From an uncultured Pedobacter sp. (GTDB lineage Bacteria; Bacteroidota; Bacteroidia; Sphingobacteriales; Sphingobacteriaceae), in contig NZ_CAMLHF010000039.1 of assembly GCF_946479715.1 (NCBI RefSeq), positions 1 to 31,538 of the forward strand: a stretch of 31,538 nucleotides of DNA, given 5' to 3'. A program made the translations under genes and the position numbers. This document shows positions 1 to 8,223 of this stretch, piece after piece. Position 1 is the stretch's first letter; every line of letters starts with the position of its first letter. Below the pieces are notes generated by a model that saw only the letters and a list, made by a program, of their open reading frames with translations, was not told where the DNA came from and made no database searches.

Positions 1-2
1 GT

Positions 3-1172
3 TTTGGTACCAGCGGGGGTTTTGAATTTCAGTTACAAGATAAAACTGGTGGTGATATTAACAAGTTTAATGCTATAGGGAACGATTTCCTTGCCGCGCT
101 TAGCAAACGACCTGAGATACAATATGCATCTACTTCCTTTAACCCTAATTTCCCTCAGTATCAAATTGATGTTAATGTAGCTACGGTAAAACAAGCCGGG
201 CTAACTGTTACTGACGTTTTAAGTGTTCTACAGGGATATTATGGTGGTGTTTATGCATCCAATTTCAACAAATACGGAAAACAATACCGCGTTATGTTCC
301 AGGCTGATGCCCAATACAGGGCAAATCAGGCTAGCCTAAATAACATATATGTAAGAAATGCAAGCGGCAAAATGGCACCGGTTAGTGAATTCATAACCTT
401 AACTAAGGTTTATGGGCCTCAGGCAATTTCACGTTTTAACTTATTCACATCTATTGCTGTAACCGGAAACCCAAACAACGGATATAGTTCTGGTGATGCG
501 CTAAAAGCTGTACAAGAAGAAGCAGCGATACACTTGCCGGTTGGTTATGGTTACGAATTCTCAGGATTATCTCGTGAAGAGATGTCAAGCGGTAGTCAAA
601 CCATTTTTATATTCCTTCTGTGCGTTGTGTTCGTTTACTTTTTACTTTGTGCACAATACGAGAGTTACATCTTACCCCTTGCAGTTCTGATTTCACTTCC
701 TATAGGATTAGCCGGTGTATTTATTTTTGATAAGATTTTCGGAATCGACAATAACATTTATACGCAAATCACCTTGATCATGCTTGTCGGGCTACTGGCT
801 AAAAACGCAATTTTGATTGTCGAATTTGCTGTAGACAGAAGAAGAAAAGGCATGAGCATAGTAAATTCTGCTATTAATGGTGCAACTGCACGTTTACGTC
901 CTATTTTAATGACATCATTTGCTTTTATTCTTGGGCTATTACCTCTGATGCTTTCAACAGGAGTTGGTGCGGCAGGTAATAAATCGATCGGTACTGGAGC
1001 CGTTGGAGGGATGCTTATAGGAACAATATTTGGAATATTTGTTATTCCTGCACTATTCATCATTTTCCAGACCTTACAAGAAAAAGTAAGCAACAAATCT
1101 CCTTTTGAAGAGGGTATTGTTAAAGAACAAGCAGAACTTGAATTCCCGGAAGTAGATAACCGTGAACATTAA
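3..1172 (+). CDS. RND multidrug efflux transporter, C-terminal part (AcrB/HAE1 family)
   Basis: Inner-membrane proton-driven drug pump, cut by the window edge; the reading frame is open from base 3, so the true start lies upstream. About 390 C-terminal residues are visible. They include the second porter/docking region, then the final block of transmembrane helices with the hallmark stretches LLAKNAILIVEFA and RPILMTSFAFILGLLPL, and the small-residue-rich helix GTGAVGGMLIGT before the last helix. These are diagnostic of hydrophobe/amphiphile RND pumps. The stop codon lies 10 bases before the ATG of the outer-membrane channel gene, as expected for a tripartite pump operon; the membrane-fusion protein is presumably upstream. 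Substrate cannot be read from sequence. Family assignment is firm. Confidence 0.95.
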   Translation, partial: FGTSGGFEFQLQDKTGGDINKFNAIGNDFLAALSKRPEIQYASTSFNPNFPQYQIDVNVATVKQAGLTVTDVLSVLQGYYGGVYASNFNKYGKQYRVMFQADAQYRANQASLNNIYVRNASGKMAPVSEFITLTKVYGPQAISRFNLFTSIAVTGNPNNGYSSGDALKAVQEEAAIHLPVGYGYEFSGLSREEMSSGSQTIFIFLLCVVFVYFLLCAQYESYILPLAVLISLPIGLAGVFIFDKIFGIDNNIYTQITLIMLVGLLAKNAILIVEFAVDRRRKGMSIVNSAINGATARLRPILMTSFAFILGLLPLMLSTGVGAAGNKSIGTGAVGGMLIGTIFGIFVIPALFIIFQTLQEKVSNKSPFEEGIVKEQAELEFPEVDNREH

Positions 1173-1182
1173 ATTTAATCAC

Positions 1183-2583
1183 ATGAACTTTAGATATAAA
1201 TCTTATATAATCATCGGTTTTGCCACACTCTGTTTAACCGCCTGCGTAACTAAAAAATACGAACGTCCGGCCTTAAACAGTAATGATCTATACCGCGACA
1301 ATACTGGAACCGATACGGCGACTATCGCCAATTTACCCTGGAAAACTCTATTTGCCGACGGTACTTTACAAATTTTAATTCAACAAGGCTTAAATGAAAA
1401 CCTTGATTTAAAGCAAGCTGTTGAACGAATTAAAATTGCTGAAGCTACATTAAGACAAAGTAAAGCTGCTTTTTTGCCTAGTTTAAGTGGAGATTTATCT
1501 GTTACTGATGCTAAACAATCAAGAGCGGCATTAAACTTCCCTCCAGGAATAAATATCAATACAGAAACGCAAACCTATAAAGCACAATTAAGTACAAGTT
1601 GGGAAGCTGACATATGGGGTAAACTTAGTAGTGCCAAAAGATCAGCATATTCTTCGTTATTACAAACAGATGCGACAAAAAGGGCAGTACAAACACAGCT
1701 AATAGCTAATATTGCAAACACTTATTACAACTTACTTGCTCTGGATAAACAATTAGCTATTACAGAGCAAACTGTAAAAATCAGAGAAACGGATGTTGAA
1801 ACTATGAAATCTTTAAAAGAAGGCGCAATAGTTAATGGAGCAGCAGTTGTACAAAGTGAAGCAAATTTATATGCAGCGCAGGTTACCATTCCAGATCTTA
1901 AAAAGAGTATCAAAGAGACAGAAAATGCGCTTAGCATACTTTTAGGAAAAGGACCTGGAACCATTGATCGTACTACTTTAGATGAGCAACAGCCATACAA
2001 TAGTTTGGAGACAGGTGTATCTTCACAGCTATTACAAAATAGACCGGATGTGCAGGCGGCTGAATTTGCTTTTAGAGCAGCATTTGAAAATACGAATACA
2101 GCAAAAACATACTTCTACCCTGCTTTAACATTAACTGCTAATGGTGGATTATCAAGCCTTGATCTGAAAAATTTCTTTGACCAATCTATATTTTATAACT
2201 TAATTGGAGGCATTACACAACCTATCTTCAATAAAGGGCAAAATAAGGCGAGATTGAAAACTGCTCAGGCACAACAGCAACAAGCATTCTATAGTTTTCA
2301 ACAAACGCTTCTAACTAGCGGACAGGAGGTTTCAAATGCATTATTTGCTTACCAAACGGCTTCTGAAAAAGAAACAACCAGAGCAAAGCAAATTGCATCT
2401 CTTACCAAAGCAGTAGATTACACAAAAGAGTTGCTTCGTTATAGCTCGGCAACCAACTATACAGATGTTTTAACCTCTGAGCAGAGCCTGTTAGCTGCGC
2501 AACTGAATAGTATAAATGATCGTCTTCAGAAACTTCAATCAATTGTTAATTTATACAGAGCCCTGGGTGGCGGTTGGAAATAG
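1183..2583 (+). CDS. Outer-membrane efflux channel lipoprotein (TolC/OprM, NodT family)
   Basis: Outer-membrane exit duct of the tripartite RND pump encoded just upstream. From the ATG at 1183 the product is 466 aa. It begins with a lipoprotein signal peptide ending in the lipobox LTAC, followed by the usual N-terminal region with W-K-x-L-F (about residue 50) and two OEP repeats rich in coiled coil (ANTYYNLLALDKQL; EVSNALFAYQTA). The motif LLQNRPDVQAAE near the middle is characteristic of NodT-type channels, and the end, RALGGGW, is the usual C-terminus. A GTG at 1162 is also in frame and overlaps the pump gene, but the ATG at 1183 leaves a standard-length signal peptide, so I prefer it. A strong hairpin terminator follows. 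Confidence 0.93.
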   Translation: MNFRYKSYIIIGFATLCLTACVTKKYERPALNSNDLYRDNTGTDTATIANLPWKTLFADGTLQILIQQGLNENLDLKQAVERIKIAEATLRQSKAAFLPSLSGDLSVTDAKQSRAALNFPPGININTETQTYKAQLSTSWEADIWGKLSSAKRSAYSSLLQTDATKRAVQTQLIANIANTYYNLLALDKQLAITEQTVKIRETDVETMKSLKEGAIVNGAAVVQSEANLYAAQVTIPDLKKSIKETENALSILLGKGPGTIDRTTLDEQQPYNSLETGVSSQLLQNRPDVQAAEFAFRAAFENTNTAKTYFYPALTLTANGGLSSLDLKNFFDQSIFYNLIGGITQPIFNKGQNKARLKTAQAQQQQAFYSFQQTLLTSGQEVSNALFAYQTASEKETTRAKQIASLTKAVDYTKELLRYSSATNYTDVLTSEQSLLAAQLNSINDRLQKLQSIVNLYRALGGGWK

Positions 2584-2607
2584 AAATCTAATTGATTAAT
2601 ATTACAG

Positions 2608-2659
2608 AAACCTGCATGAGTTTATTATTTTTAGAATAATATATCTCATGCAGGTTTTT
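2608..2659 (+). terminator. Long hairpin terminator after the efflux operon
   Basis: A perfect 13-bp inverted repeat (AAACCTGCATGAG at 2608-2620, its complement at 2645-2657) encloses a second, AT-rich 7-bp stem (TATTATT 2623-2629 / AATAATA 2635-2641) and is followed by T residues to 2659. The flanking A and T tracts could let it act in both directions. It covers the ATG at 2648, which is why the response regulator should start at 2672. Confidence 0.8.
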
Positions 2660-2671
2660 AGCATATTAGAA

Positions 2672-3349
2672 ATGAAAATACTTATTGTTGAAGATGAAAA
2701 AACATTAGCGCTCGAAATGGCAGAATTTCTAGGCAAAGAAGGATATACCATTGAACATGCCTGGAAAAAGTCATCAGCTGAAGAAAAGATCTTTGTAAAT
2801 TCTTATGACTTCATTTTACTTGATCTGGGATTGCCCGGTGGCGATGGTTTTGAACTGTTACATCAGTTAAAACAAATCAGCGGTCGTGATGATGCCGTGA
2901 TTATACTTACCGCACGTGGTGATGTTGATGATCGGATTAAGGGGTTAGAGGCTGGGGCCGACGACTATCTGGCAAAACCTTTCTCTTTAACAGAACTTTT
3001 GGCTAGAATGCATGCCATTATCAGGCGCAAACATAAGCTCGAAATGAATGAGATAAATGTTCACAGATTTACTCTGGACATTAAAAATCATGAGGTTTGT
3101 TTTAATGGAGAAAAAATTAATTTGACAAATAAGGAGTTTGAAATTTTCAATTACCTGGTGCTAAACAAAAACAGAGTAATTTCAAGAGTAAACCTTACCG
3201 AACATGTTTGGGGAGATATTCTCGAAATTAATTCAGATTCAAACTTTGTTGATGTACATGTTAAAAATCTACGCAAAAAGCTAGCAGCTCATGCTTCCAT
3301 TAACTGGTTTGAAACGGTTAGAAGTATTGGATACAGAATCAACTTCTAA
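2672..3349 (+). CDS. Two-component response regulator, OmpR/PhoB family
   Basis: DNA-binding response regulator of 225 aa. The receiver domain (residues 1-115) has the acidic pair E7/D8, phosphoacceptor D51 (in FILLDLGLPGGDG), T80 and the conserved K102 of AKPF. The C-terminal winged helix (about 128-225) has the family pattern LTNKEFEIFNYLVLNKNRVISR and ends with VRSIGYRI. An in-frame ATG at 2648 lies inside the terminator stem and would add eight unrelated residues, whereas MKILIVEDE at 2672 is the usual receiver start. The cognate kinase starts 28 bp downstream. A tandem 11-bp-period repeat upstream of the small gene at 4769 is a candidate target. No clear promoter is visible between the terminator and the start. 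Confidence 0.95.
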   Translation: MKILIVEDEKTLALEMAEFLGKEGYTIEHAWKKSSAEEKIFVNSYDFILLDLGLPGGDGFELLHQLKQISGRDDAVIILTARGDVDDRIKGLEAGADDYLAKPFSLTELLARMHAIIRRKHKLEMNEINVHRFTLDIKNHEVCFNGEKINLTNKEFEIFNYLVLNKNRVISRVNLTEHVWGDILEINSDSNFVDVHVKNLRKKLAAHASINWFETVRSIGYRINF

Positions 3350-3377
3350 TGCGTAATTTCATATAGGCAATCCAATT

Positions 3378-4691
3378 ATGAAACTACAATTTAAGCTTGC
3401 TTTATATAACACGCTAACCAAAATCGCTATTATTACCTTTCTGGGGATATTAATACTGGTATCTATTAATCATATTTCGGTAAAGCACCTTCAGAAACGT
3501 TTGATTCAGAAGAAAGCTAAATTTGTATCAAACCTCTCCACCGGAGAGATTAATGACTTACTCACACAACAAAAAACCTTTACAGATTATAACTTACTTA
3601 AGGAAGAATACATCATTCTAAAAGAAGTTAAACAAGATAATAAACCCCTTAAAAATCACTTTAGCCAAGAAATACGCAGCATAGAAGATAGTGAAGAGGA
3701 GTATCAGATCCTTACTACGGATCTGGTTTTTGAAGGAACCAGGTATGAGCTCGAATTAGGCGAGACCATGGCAACAGTGTACCAATTAGAGCATACTATT
3801 TCGGTTTTTACATTTTTTATACTTCTTGCTGCAGTTATCTTAACATTAATAACTGATCTGGCTTTTACGCAATTTTTATTAGCTCCATTTTATCGGATTA
3901 TAGATCAGAAGCTAAATCGGGTAAATGACCCAATCAACTTCAATTATGAACCAATAAGAACCACAACAGAAGATTTCAAAATACTGGATAACAGTATCAG
4001 CATATTAATGAATAAAATTGCAACCTTATTTCTTACAGAAAAGGAATTTATAGCCAATGTTTCTCATGAATTACTTACGCCCATCTCAGTTTTAAATACC
4101 CGATTAGAAAATTTACTGAATGATGAGCAGTTAACTCCAGACGGTGAAAACAAATTATTTGCCTGCCTCAAAACGCTAAGTCGTCTGAAATCAATTATAA
4201 ACAGCTTGTTATTAATCTCTAAAGTTGAAAACAATCAGTTTAACAAACCGGACCTTATTTCAATAAAAGATACAGTAACTGAAGTATACGAGGAATTAGA
4301 ACATAGGCTTTTGATGATGAAGTTAACACTAAACATCAATCTTCCTCAAGATTATGCTTTTACTGGCAATCGTTCACTGCTCCACACTTTAATAAGTAAT
4401 TTGGTTAGCAATGCCATTAAATACAATGTTCCGTCAGGTCTGATAAACATATATGGCAATAAACAGCAAGATGGTTTCCATCTTTACATTGCCGACACTG
4501 GTCAAGGAATGAACCTGGACGAAGTGAAAAATGCTTTTGTTCGTTTCGAAAAATTTGAATCAAAAAAGGAAGACAGTTATGGTCTGGGTTTGGCTATTGC
4601 AAAAAGTATAGCGGCATTTCATCAGATTGTAATAGATATCAAATCTGAAAAAGATAAAGGCACTATGGTCGAACTTATCTTCCATTTTTAG
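3378..4691 (+). CDS. Sensor histidine kinase
   Basis: Membrane sensor kinase of 437 aa, partner of the response regulator encoded just upstream. Two transmembrane helices (about 14-34 and 140-162) bracket a small periplasmic domain of roughly 105 residues, which I cannot assign to a known sensor family. A linker with little HAMP resemblance leads to the dimerisation/phosphotransfer helix with phospho-acceptor H230 (NVSHELLTPIS). The ATPase domain shows the N box (NLVSNAIKYN, about 341-350), G1 (ADTGQGM, 372-378), F box (FVRFEKF) and G2 (YGLGLAIAKS, 401-410). All catalytic motifs are intact. The ligand is unknown. The small secreted protein encoded 77 bp downstream is a likely regulated target, as inferred from position and a repeat in its promoter region. 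Confidence 0.94.
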   Translation: MKLQFKLALYNTLTKIAIITFLGILILVSINHISVKHLQKRLIQKKAKFVSNLSTGEINDLLTQQKTFTDYNLLKEEYIILKEVKQDNKPLKNHFSQEIRSIEDSEEEYQILTTDLVFEGTRYELELGETMATVYQLEHTISVFTFFILLAAVILTLITDLAFTQFLLAPFYRIIDQKLNRVNDPINFNYEPIRTTTEDFKILDNSISILMNKIATLFLTEKEFIANVSHELLTPISVLNTRLENLLNDEQLTPDGENKLFACLKTLSRLKSIINSLLLISKVENNQFNKPDLISIKDTVTEVYEELEHRLLMMKLTLNINLPQDYAFTGNRSLLHTLISNLVSNAIKYNVPSGLINIYGNKQQDGFHLYIADTGQGMNLDEVKNAFVRFEKFESKKEDSYGLGLAIAKSIAAFHQIVIDIKSEKDKGTMVELIFHF

Positions 4692-4700
4692 CCTTTATCT

Positions 4701-4719
4701 ATCTTCATTAAATCTTCAT
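4701..4719 (+). promoter_or_regulatory. Candidate OmpR-type binding site (direct repeat, 11-bp period)
   Basis: The octamer ATCTTCAT occurs at 4701-4708 and again at 4712-4719, 11 bp apart. Such spacing is what OmpR/PhoB-family dimers recognise. It lies immediately upstream of two imperfect -7 elements, TTCCTTTG (4722-4729) and CAACTTTG (4730-4737). No TTG -33 element is visible, so the promoter looks activator-dependent. The link to the neighbouring regulator is inference. Confidence 0.5.
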
Positions 4720-4768
4720 GTTTCCTTTGCAACTTTGATCTAACAATTAACACAAAATAATTTTAGAT

Positions 4769-4972
4769 ATGAAAAGAACAATCTTAGCGTTAGCATTAGT
4801 TGCAACAACTTTTGGCGCATTTGCACAAACTCCTGCTGCTCAAAAACCAGCTACTCAAACAACTGCTGCTGCTCAAAAACCTGTAGCCCACAAAACTAAA
4901 TCACATAAAAAAGCCGCTGTTAAAAAAACCTCTACAGCTGTTGCCCCAAAAGCAGCTGAAAATAAAAAATAA
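4769..4972 (+). CDS. Small secreted Ala/Lys/Thr-rich basic protein, Asr-like composition
   Basis: A 67-aa product with a clear signal peptide (hydrophobic core LALALVATTFGAFA, cleavage after AFAQ) and a mature part of about 47 residues made almost only of Ala, Lys, Thr, Pro, Gln, Val and His. The segment AAQKP occurs twice and is followed by a His/Lys cluster (HKTKSHKK). It has no cysteine, no aromatic residue and no predictable fold, so it is probably disordered and strongly basic in the periplasm. The layout recalls enterobacterial acid-shock protein Asr (signal peptide, TPA-rich stretch, KKH clusters), but low-complexity resemblance is not homology. It follows a two-component pair and has its own terminator. 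Short length, in-frame signal peptide and flanking signals argue that it is a real gene. Confidence 0.8.
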   Translation: MKRTILALALVATTFGAFAQTPAAQKPATQTTAAAQKPVAHKTKSHKKAAVKKTSTAVAPKAAENKK

Positions 4973-5004
4973 GGCAATTAATTAGGTTCAATAGTTTTGT
5001 CTAG

Positions 5005-5034
5005 CCGTCTGTTTAATAACAGGCGGTTTTTTAT
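5005..5034 (+). terminator. Rho-independent terminator after the small basic protein gene
   Basis: A 9-bp stem, CCGTCTGTT (5005-5013) paired with AACAGGCGG (5018-5026) with one G-U pair, a TAAT loop, and six T residues (5027-5032). It ends next to the stop codon of the convergent sigma factor gene. Confidence 0.85.
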
Positions 5035-5889
5035 TTAAAAGCGATAAGACGGGTTGTTTTTTAAATAAATACGTATAAACATTAAAGCTTCATCTTTTAA
5101 CTGTCGGACACGCTCTTTACTACGGTTTAAAAAAATTGATATATCTTCAAGAGTACGAGCAGTTTGGCCTATTCCAAAAAACATTTTTAGTATCATTTGT
5201 TGTCTGGAAGGTAATAGCTTAAGTAATCGGTCTATATCATATTGAAAAGATTCAAGGATCAGCGAGGCATCTGTAGCAGGTGAATTCTCATCTGCAATAG
5301 TATCCATTAAAGTATAACCTGTTTCATCATTTATTACCATATCAAGAGAATGGGTCCTTTGTGAATCTAATATACAATCTGTTATTTTCTCTTCAGAAAT
5401 ACCAAGTTCTTCACTAAGCTCCTCATAAGTAGGCAACCTTTCATTCTTTTGCTCAAAGTAATTATTCGCATTATTAATCTTCAGTAAGTTTAAAATTTTG
5501 TTACCAGGCAATCTTACTACACGATTACTTTCTTGTAAATATGTCCAGATACTCTGACGAATCCACCAAACAGCATAAGAAATGAGCCTAAAGCCACGGG
5601 TCTCATCAAATTTCTCTGTAGCATATATAAGCCCAATGTTGCCGGCACTAATCAAATCGACCAAAGGCAGCCCTTTGCCCTGAAAGGTTTTTGCAATAGA
5701 AACCACAAAACGGAGATTGGCCTCGACCACCTTATCTCTTGCTCCTGGCACATTTTCTCTCACCTTTTTTATAAGACTTACCTCTTCATCTGGAGTTAAT
5801 AAGGGGATTTTGTTTATCTCATTTAAGTACCGTAATAATTCTCTAGAATCCCTGTTTAAGATTGATTGAGTGATCTTTAATCTTCTCAT
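5035..5889 (-). CDS. RpoD-like group-2 sigma-70 factor, divergent paralogue
   Basis: RNA polymerase sigma subunit of 284 aa, the length of Bacteroidetes RpoD. It keeps the typical start (MRRLKITQSI), region 1.2 (about 15-45), region 2 (ANLRFVVSIAK to RGFRLISYAVWWIRQSI, 58-114), region 3 and a region 4 ending in ERVRQ. Several positions differ from my recollection of the housekeeping protein: the 4.2 helix reads NRSKERVRQLKDEAL where RpoD has a form like LTRERVRQIKEKAI, and the 2.1-2.2 segment has DLISAGNIGLIYAT. This suggests a secondary sigma factor with altered -33 recognition. An upstream in-frame ATG at 5943 overlaps serC; the ATG at 5889 matches the family start and lies 7 bp after the serC stop, which implies co-transcription. 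Confidence 0.88.
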   Translation of the reverse strand: MRRLKITQSILNRDSRELLRYLNEINKIPLLTPDEEVSLIKKVRENVPGARDKVVEANLRFVVSIAKTFQGKGLPLVDLISAGNIGLIYATEKFDETRGFRLISYAVWWIRQSIWTYLQESNRVVRLPGNKILNLLKINNANNYFEQKNERLPTYEELSEELGISEEKITDCILDSQRTHSLDMVINDETGYTLMDTIADENSPATDASLILESFQYDIDRLLKLLPSRQQMILKMFFGIGQTARTLEDISIFLNRSKERVRQLKDEALMFIRIYLKNNPSYRF

Positions 5890-5896
5890 ACCGAAT

Positions 5897-7000
5897 TTAT
5901 ATTTGTTTAAGTTTAAAATTTCTAAATAGATCTTTGTTTGCAAAATCGTTCATACAATGCACCAAAACTTCAACACCCGAAATATCCATCGCATTGTAAA
6001 GAGAAGCCCTAAAACCACCCGAAGAACGAAAACCTCCAATTCCAACTACTCCACGGCTTTCAGCAAAATTCAGAAACTCTGCTTCCCGTTCCCTGTTGTA
6101 CATTTTGAACGTTACGTTCATTCTTGACCTGTCAGCCTTATCTGCCAATCCATAAAAACAATTGCTACTGTCAATTACATCATAAAGCAGATTTGCTTTT
6201 GCTATATTCTTTTGTTCGGCTTGTTTAACTCCACCCATTTCCTTCAACCAGCGTAAATTCAGCATGGTCACATAAATAGAAAATACAGGAGGTGTATTAA
6301 ACATGGAATTATGACTATCATATATCCGATAATCTGACATGGAAGGAATTAAGTTTTGAATCGCTTGCAGCAAAGCTTTTTTAACAATTACCAATGTTAA
6401 ACCAGCCGGCCCCATGTTCTTCTGAGCACCTGCATAGATCAAGTCAAAATCGGCTACATTAATTTCTCTGCTGAAAATATCAGAAGACATATCACATACA
6501 ATTGGCACATCCGTTTCAGGAAAAGCAAAAATCTCGGTTCCTTCTATTGAATTATTTGATGTACAGTGGAAATACGCTGAGCCCGCAGGAATATGGTAAT
6601 CATAAGGTATATAATCGTAATCACTATCTTTTGAGCTTGCTGCTATATGAACAGGCCCGAACAACATGGCCTCCTTAATGGCTTTTAGAGAAAAGTACCC
6701 TGTGTCTAGATAAGCAGCCCTTTTGTGCGGTTGCATCAGGCACATAGGCACCATCGAAAACTGAGTACTTGCACCACCTTGTAAAAACAGAATGCTATAG
6801 TCATCAGGCACTTCTAAAAGTTCCCTTACAAGACTCTGGCATTCATTTATTACATTTTCAAATTCTGATGAGCGGTGAGAAATCTCGAGGATACTTAGTC
6901 CTGTTCTATTATAATCTTTAACAGCATCCGAAGCACTATTTAAAACAATATCCGGAAGAATACATGGGCCTGCACCAAAATTATATTTTTTATTAGCCAT
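5897..7000 (-). CDS. serC: Phosphoserine aminotransferase
   Basis: PLP enzyme converting 3-phosphohydroxypyruvate and glutamate to phosphoserine and 2-oxoglutarate in serine synthesis (it can also act in pyridoxal phosphate synthesis). The product is 367 aa. It has the N-terminal NFGAGP signature, LSILEISHRS (substrate arginine R43), QGGAS phosphate-binding segment, HCTSNN, CDMSSD with the PLP-ring aspartate, the Schiff-base lysine K194 in GAQKNMGPAG, and the C-terminal GGFRASLYNA. All key residues are present. In many Bacteroidetes serC is paired with serA; here it is instead followed after 7 bp by a sigma factor gene. The region upstream (7001-7168) holds no gene, only a possible -7 element on this strand. 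Confidence 0.95.
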   Translation of the reverse strand: MANKKYNFGAGPCILPDIVLNSASDAVKDYNRTGLSILEISHRSSEFENVINECQSLVRELLEVPDDYSILFLQGGASTQFSMVPMCLMQPHKRAAYLDTGYFSLKAIKEAMLFGPVHIAASSKDSDYDYIPYDYHIPAGSAYFHCTSNNSIEGTEIFAFPETDVPIVCDMSSDIFSREINVADFDLIYAGAQKNMGPAGLTLVIVKKALLQAIQNLIPSMSDYRIYDSHNSMFNTPPVFSIYVTMLNLRWLKEMGGVKQAEQKNIAKANLLYDVIDSSNCFYGLADKADRSRMNVTFKMYNREREAEFLNFAESRGVVGIGGFRSSGGFRASLYNAMDISGVEVLVHCMNDFANKDLFRNFKLKQI

Positions 7001-7139
7001 TGCGGTTTATGTTGGTACCCGCAAAAGTCGGAAGCATCTTTTTGAAAAATGTGGCTAAAACCAAATTCAGTAAACTATCCTGTATTAGAAAGATTTACAA
7101 AATCTTATTTAGTTTTAAAATCAAACTGACAAATTCAAC

Positions 7140-7147
7140 CAAATATA
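7140..7147 (-). promoter_or_regulatory. Possible serC promoter, -7 element
   Basis: Read on the minus strand this is TATATTTG, a perfect TAnnTTTG match, about 140 bp upstream of serC. No well-spaced TTG is present, so the call is tentative. Confidence 0.3.
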
Positions 7148-7168
7148 ATTTTTGGCAAAAGCCAGATA

Positions 7169-8185
7169 TTATTTCACTACAGTTGACTCTCTAATGTTTA
7201 AGACTGTAGGTAATATTACCTCATAGGGTTCATGATCTCCCTTTTGATTATCCAGTCTATTCAATAATATATTCATGACATTTTCAGCGATTTTTTCAAG
7301 TGGCTGAGCTACTGCTGTAATTGGAGGGGCAGAGAATTCAAGTAACTCAAAATCGTCAAAAGAAAGCAAAGCTATATCTTTAGGGATTTTTAAACCCAAT
7401 TTCTGGATTGCTCTTAGACTTGCCATAGTGATGTAGTTGGTGGCACATATAACTGCATCTAACTTTTTTTCTTCTTTTAAATAATCAGCGACCTCTTGAA
7501 TTAATTCATTCGAAGGCGCATAAGTAAGTTTTTTAACATATGAGTCCAAGCCTTCTGCTTTAGCCGCGTCTTCATAGCCACTCAAACGATCAAGCATTTG
7601 CTGTTCAATTGTATCTATCGTAATAAATCCAATGTTCTTATATCCTCTGTCTTTTAGATGTTTAACAGCACTATATGTACCTTGATGATTATTAATAATT
7701 ACATAATCTGTTTTTATATCAGGGAAATACCTATCAAACAAAACAACTGGTTTCCTACTCTTCGTCAATAACTTTACTTCATCTTCCAAACCATGAGGAA
7801 GAGCTATAATATAGCCATCAACGTGCCTGTCTTGGAAAATTTGCAACAATTCCTGTGCTTTCGTTTTATTATTTTTTGTGCTGCTATATATTATTTTATA
7901 CCCCTTTTGTGAAGCCTTTTCATCTATAAGTCGTGCAATACTGGAAAAAAAAGGCTCTGAAATATCATCAACCAAAAACCCGATAATATTGGTTTTTCCA
8001 GTACGAAAACTTTTTGCCAAAGCATCTGGCTTATAACCCAGCTCTTCAACGAGTTCTAAAACCTTCTTAGTCAATGGCTCACTAATTCTTTTCTCTTTAG
8101 CTTTACCATTTACGACAAAAGAAACCGTACTGATTGAGATACCCAATAGTTTGGCGATATCCTTAATTGAAACTTTTTTTTCCAT
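7169..8185 (-). CDS. LacI-family transcriptional regulator
   Basis: Ligand-responsive DNA-binding repressor of 338 aa. The N-terminal helix-turn-helix (VSIKDIAKLLGISISTVSFVVNG, about 4-27) and hinge region (EELGYKPDALAKSFRTGKT, about 49-67) are typical of LacI. The rest is a type I periplasmic-binding fold: IIGFLVDDISEPFFSSIA, DGYIIALPHG, GYKNIGFIT, DAVICATNY, ALLSFDDFE and the late SAPPITAVAQP. The effector cannot be read, but such proteins in Bacteroidetes usually sense sugars. It is transcribed away from the siderophore receptor gene, with 262 bp between them; nothing shows that it controls that gene. A palindrome at 8224-8237, about 40 bp upstream of its start, could be its own operator. 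Confidence 0.93.
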   Translation of the reverse strand: MEKKVSIKDIAKLLGISISTVSFVVNGKAKEKRISEPLTKKVLELVEELGYKPDALAKSFRTGKTNIIGFLVDDISEPFFSSIARLIDEKASQKGYKIIYSSTKNNKTKAQELLQIFQDRHVDGYIIALPHGLEDEVKLLTKSRKPVVLFDRYFPDIKTDYVIINNHQGTYSAVKHLKDRGYKNIGFITIDTIEQQMLDRLSGYEDAAKAEGLDSYVKKLTYAPSNELIQEVADYLKEEKKLDAVICATNYITMASLRAIQKLGLKIPKDIALLSFDDFELLEFSAPPITAVAQPLEKIAENVMNILLNRLDNQKGDHEPYEVILPTVLNIRESTVVK

Positions 8186-8223
8186 TAATTTAATTCCCTA
8201 TTAATACTGCAATATAGTAAATC

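Noticed and set aside
2648..2671. Earlier ATG for the response regulator
   Set aside because: It lies inside the terminator stem, and the receiver domain begins canonically at 2672.
5890..5943. Eighteen-residue N-terminal extension of the sigma factor
   Set aside because: It overlaps the end of serC and is not part of the conserved RpoD start MRRLKITQSI.
7090..7106. AAGATTT/AAATCTT inverted repeat between serC and the lacI-type gene as a terminator
   Set aside because: Purely AT-rich 7-bp stem without a T-tract in the right orientation; likely chance in AT-rich DNA.
7000..7194. Open frame of 64 codons on the plus strand between the lacI-type gene and serC
   Set aside because: It overlaps the stop end of the lacI-type gene, has low-complexity composition, no signal or domain, and covers the expected serC promoter region.
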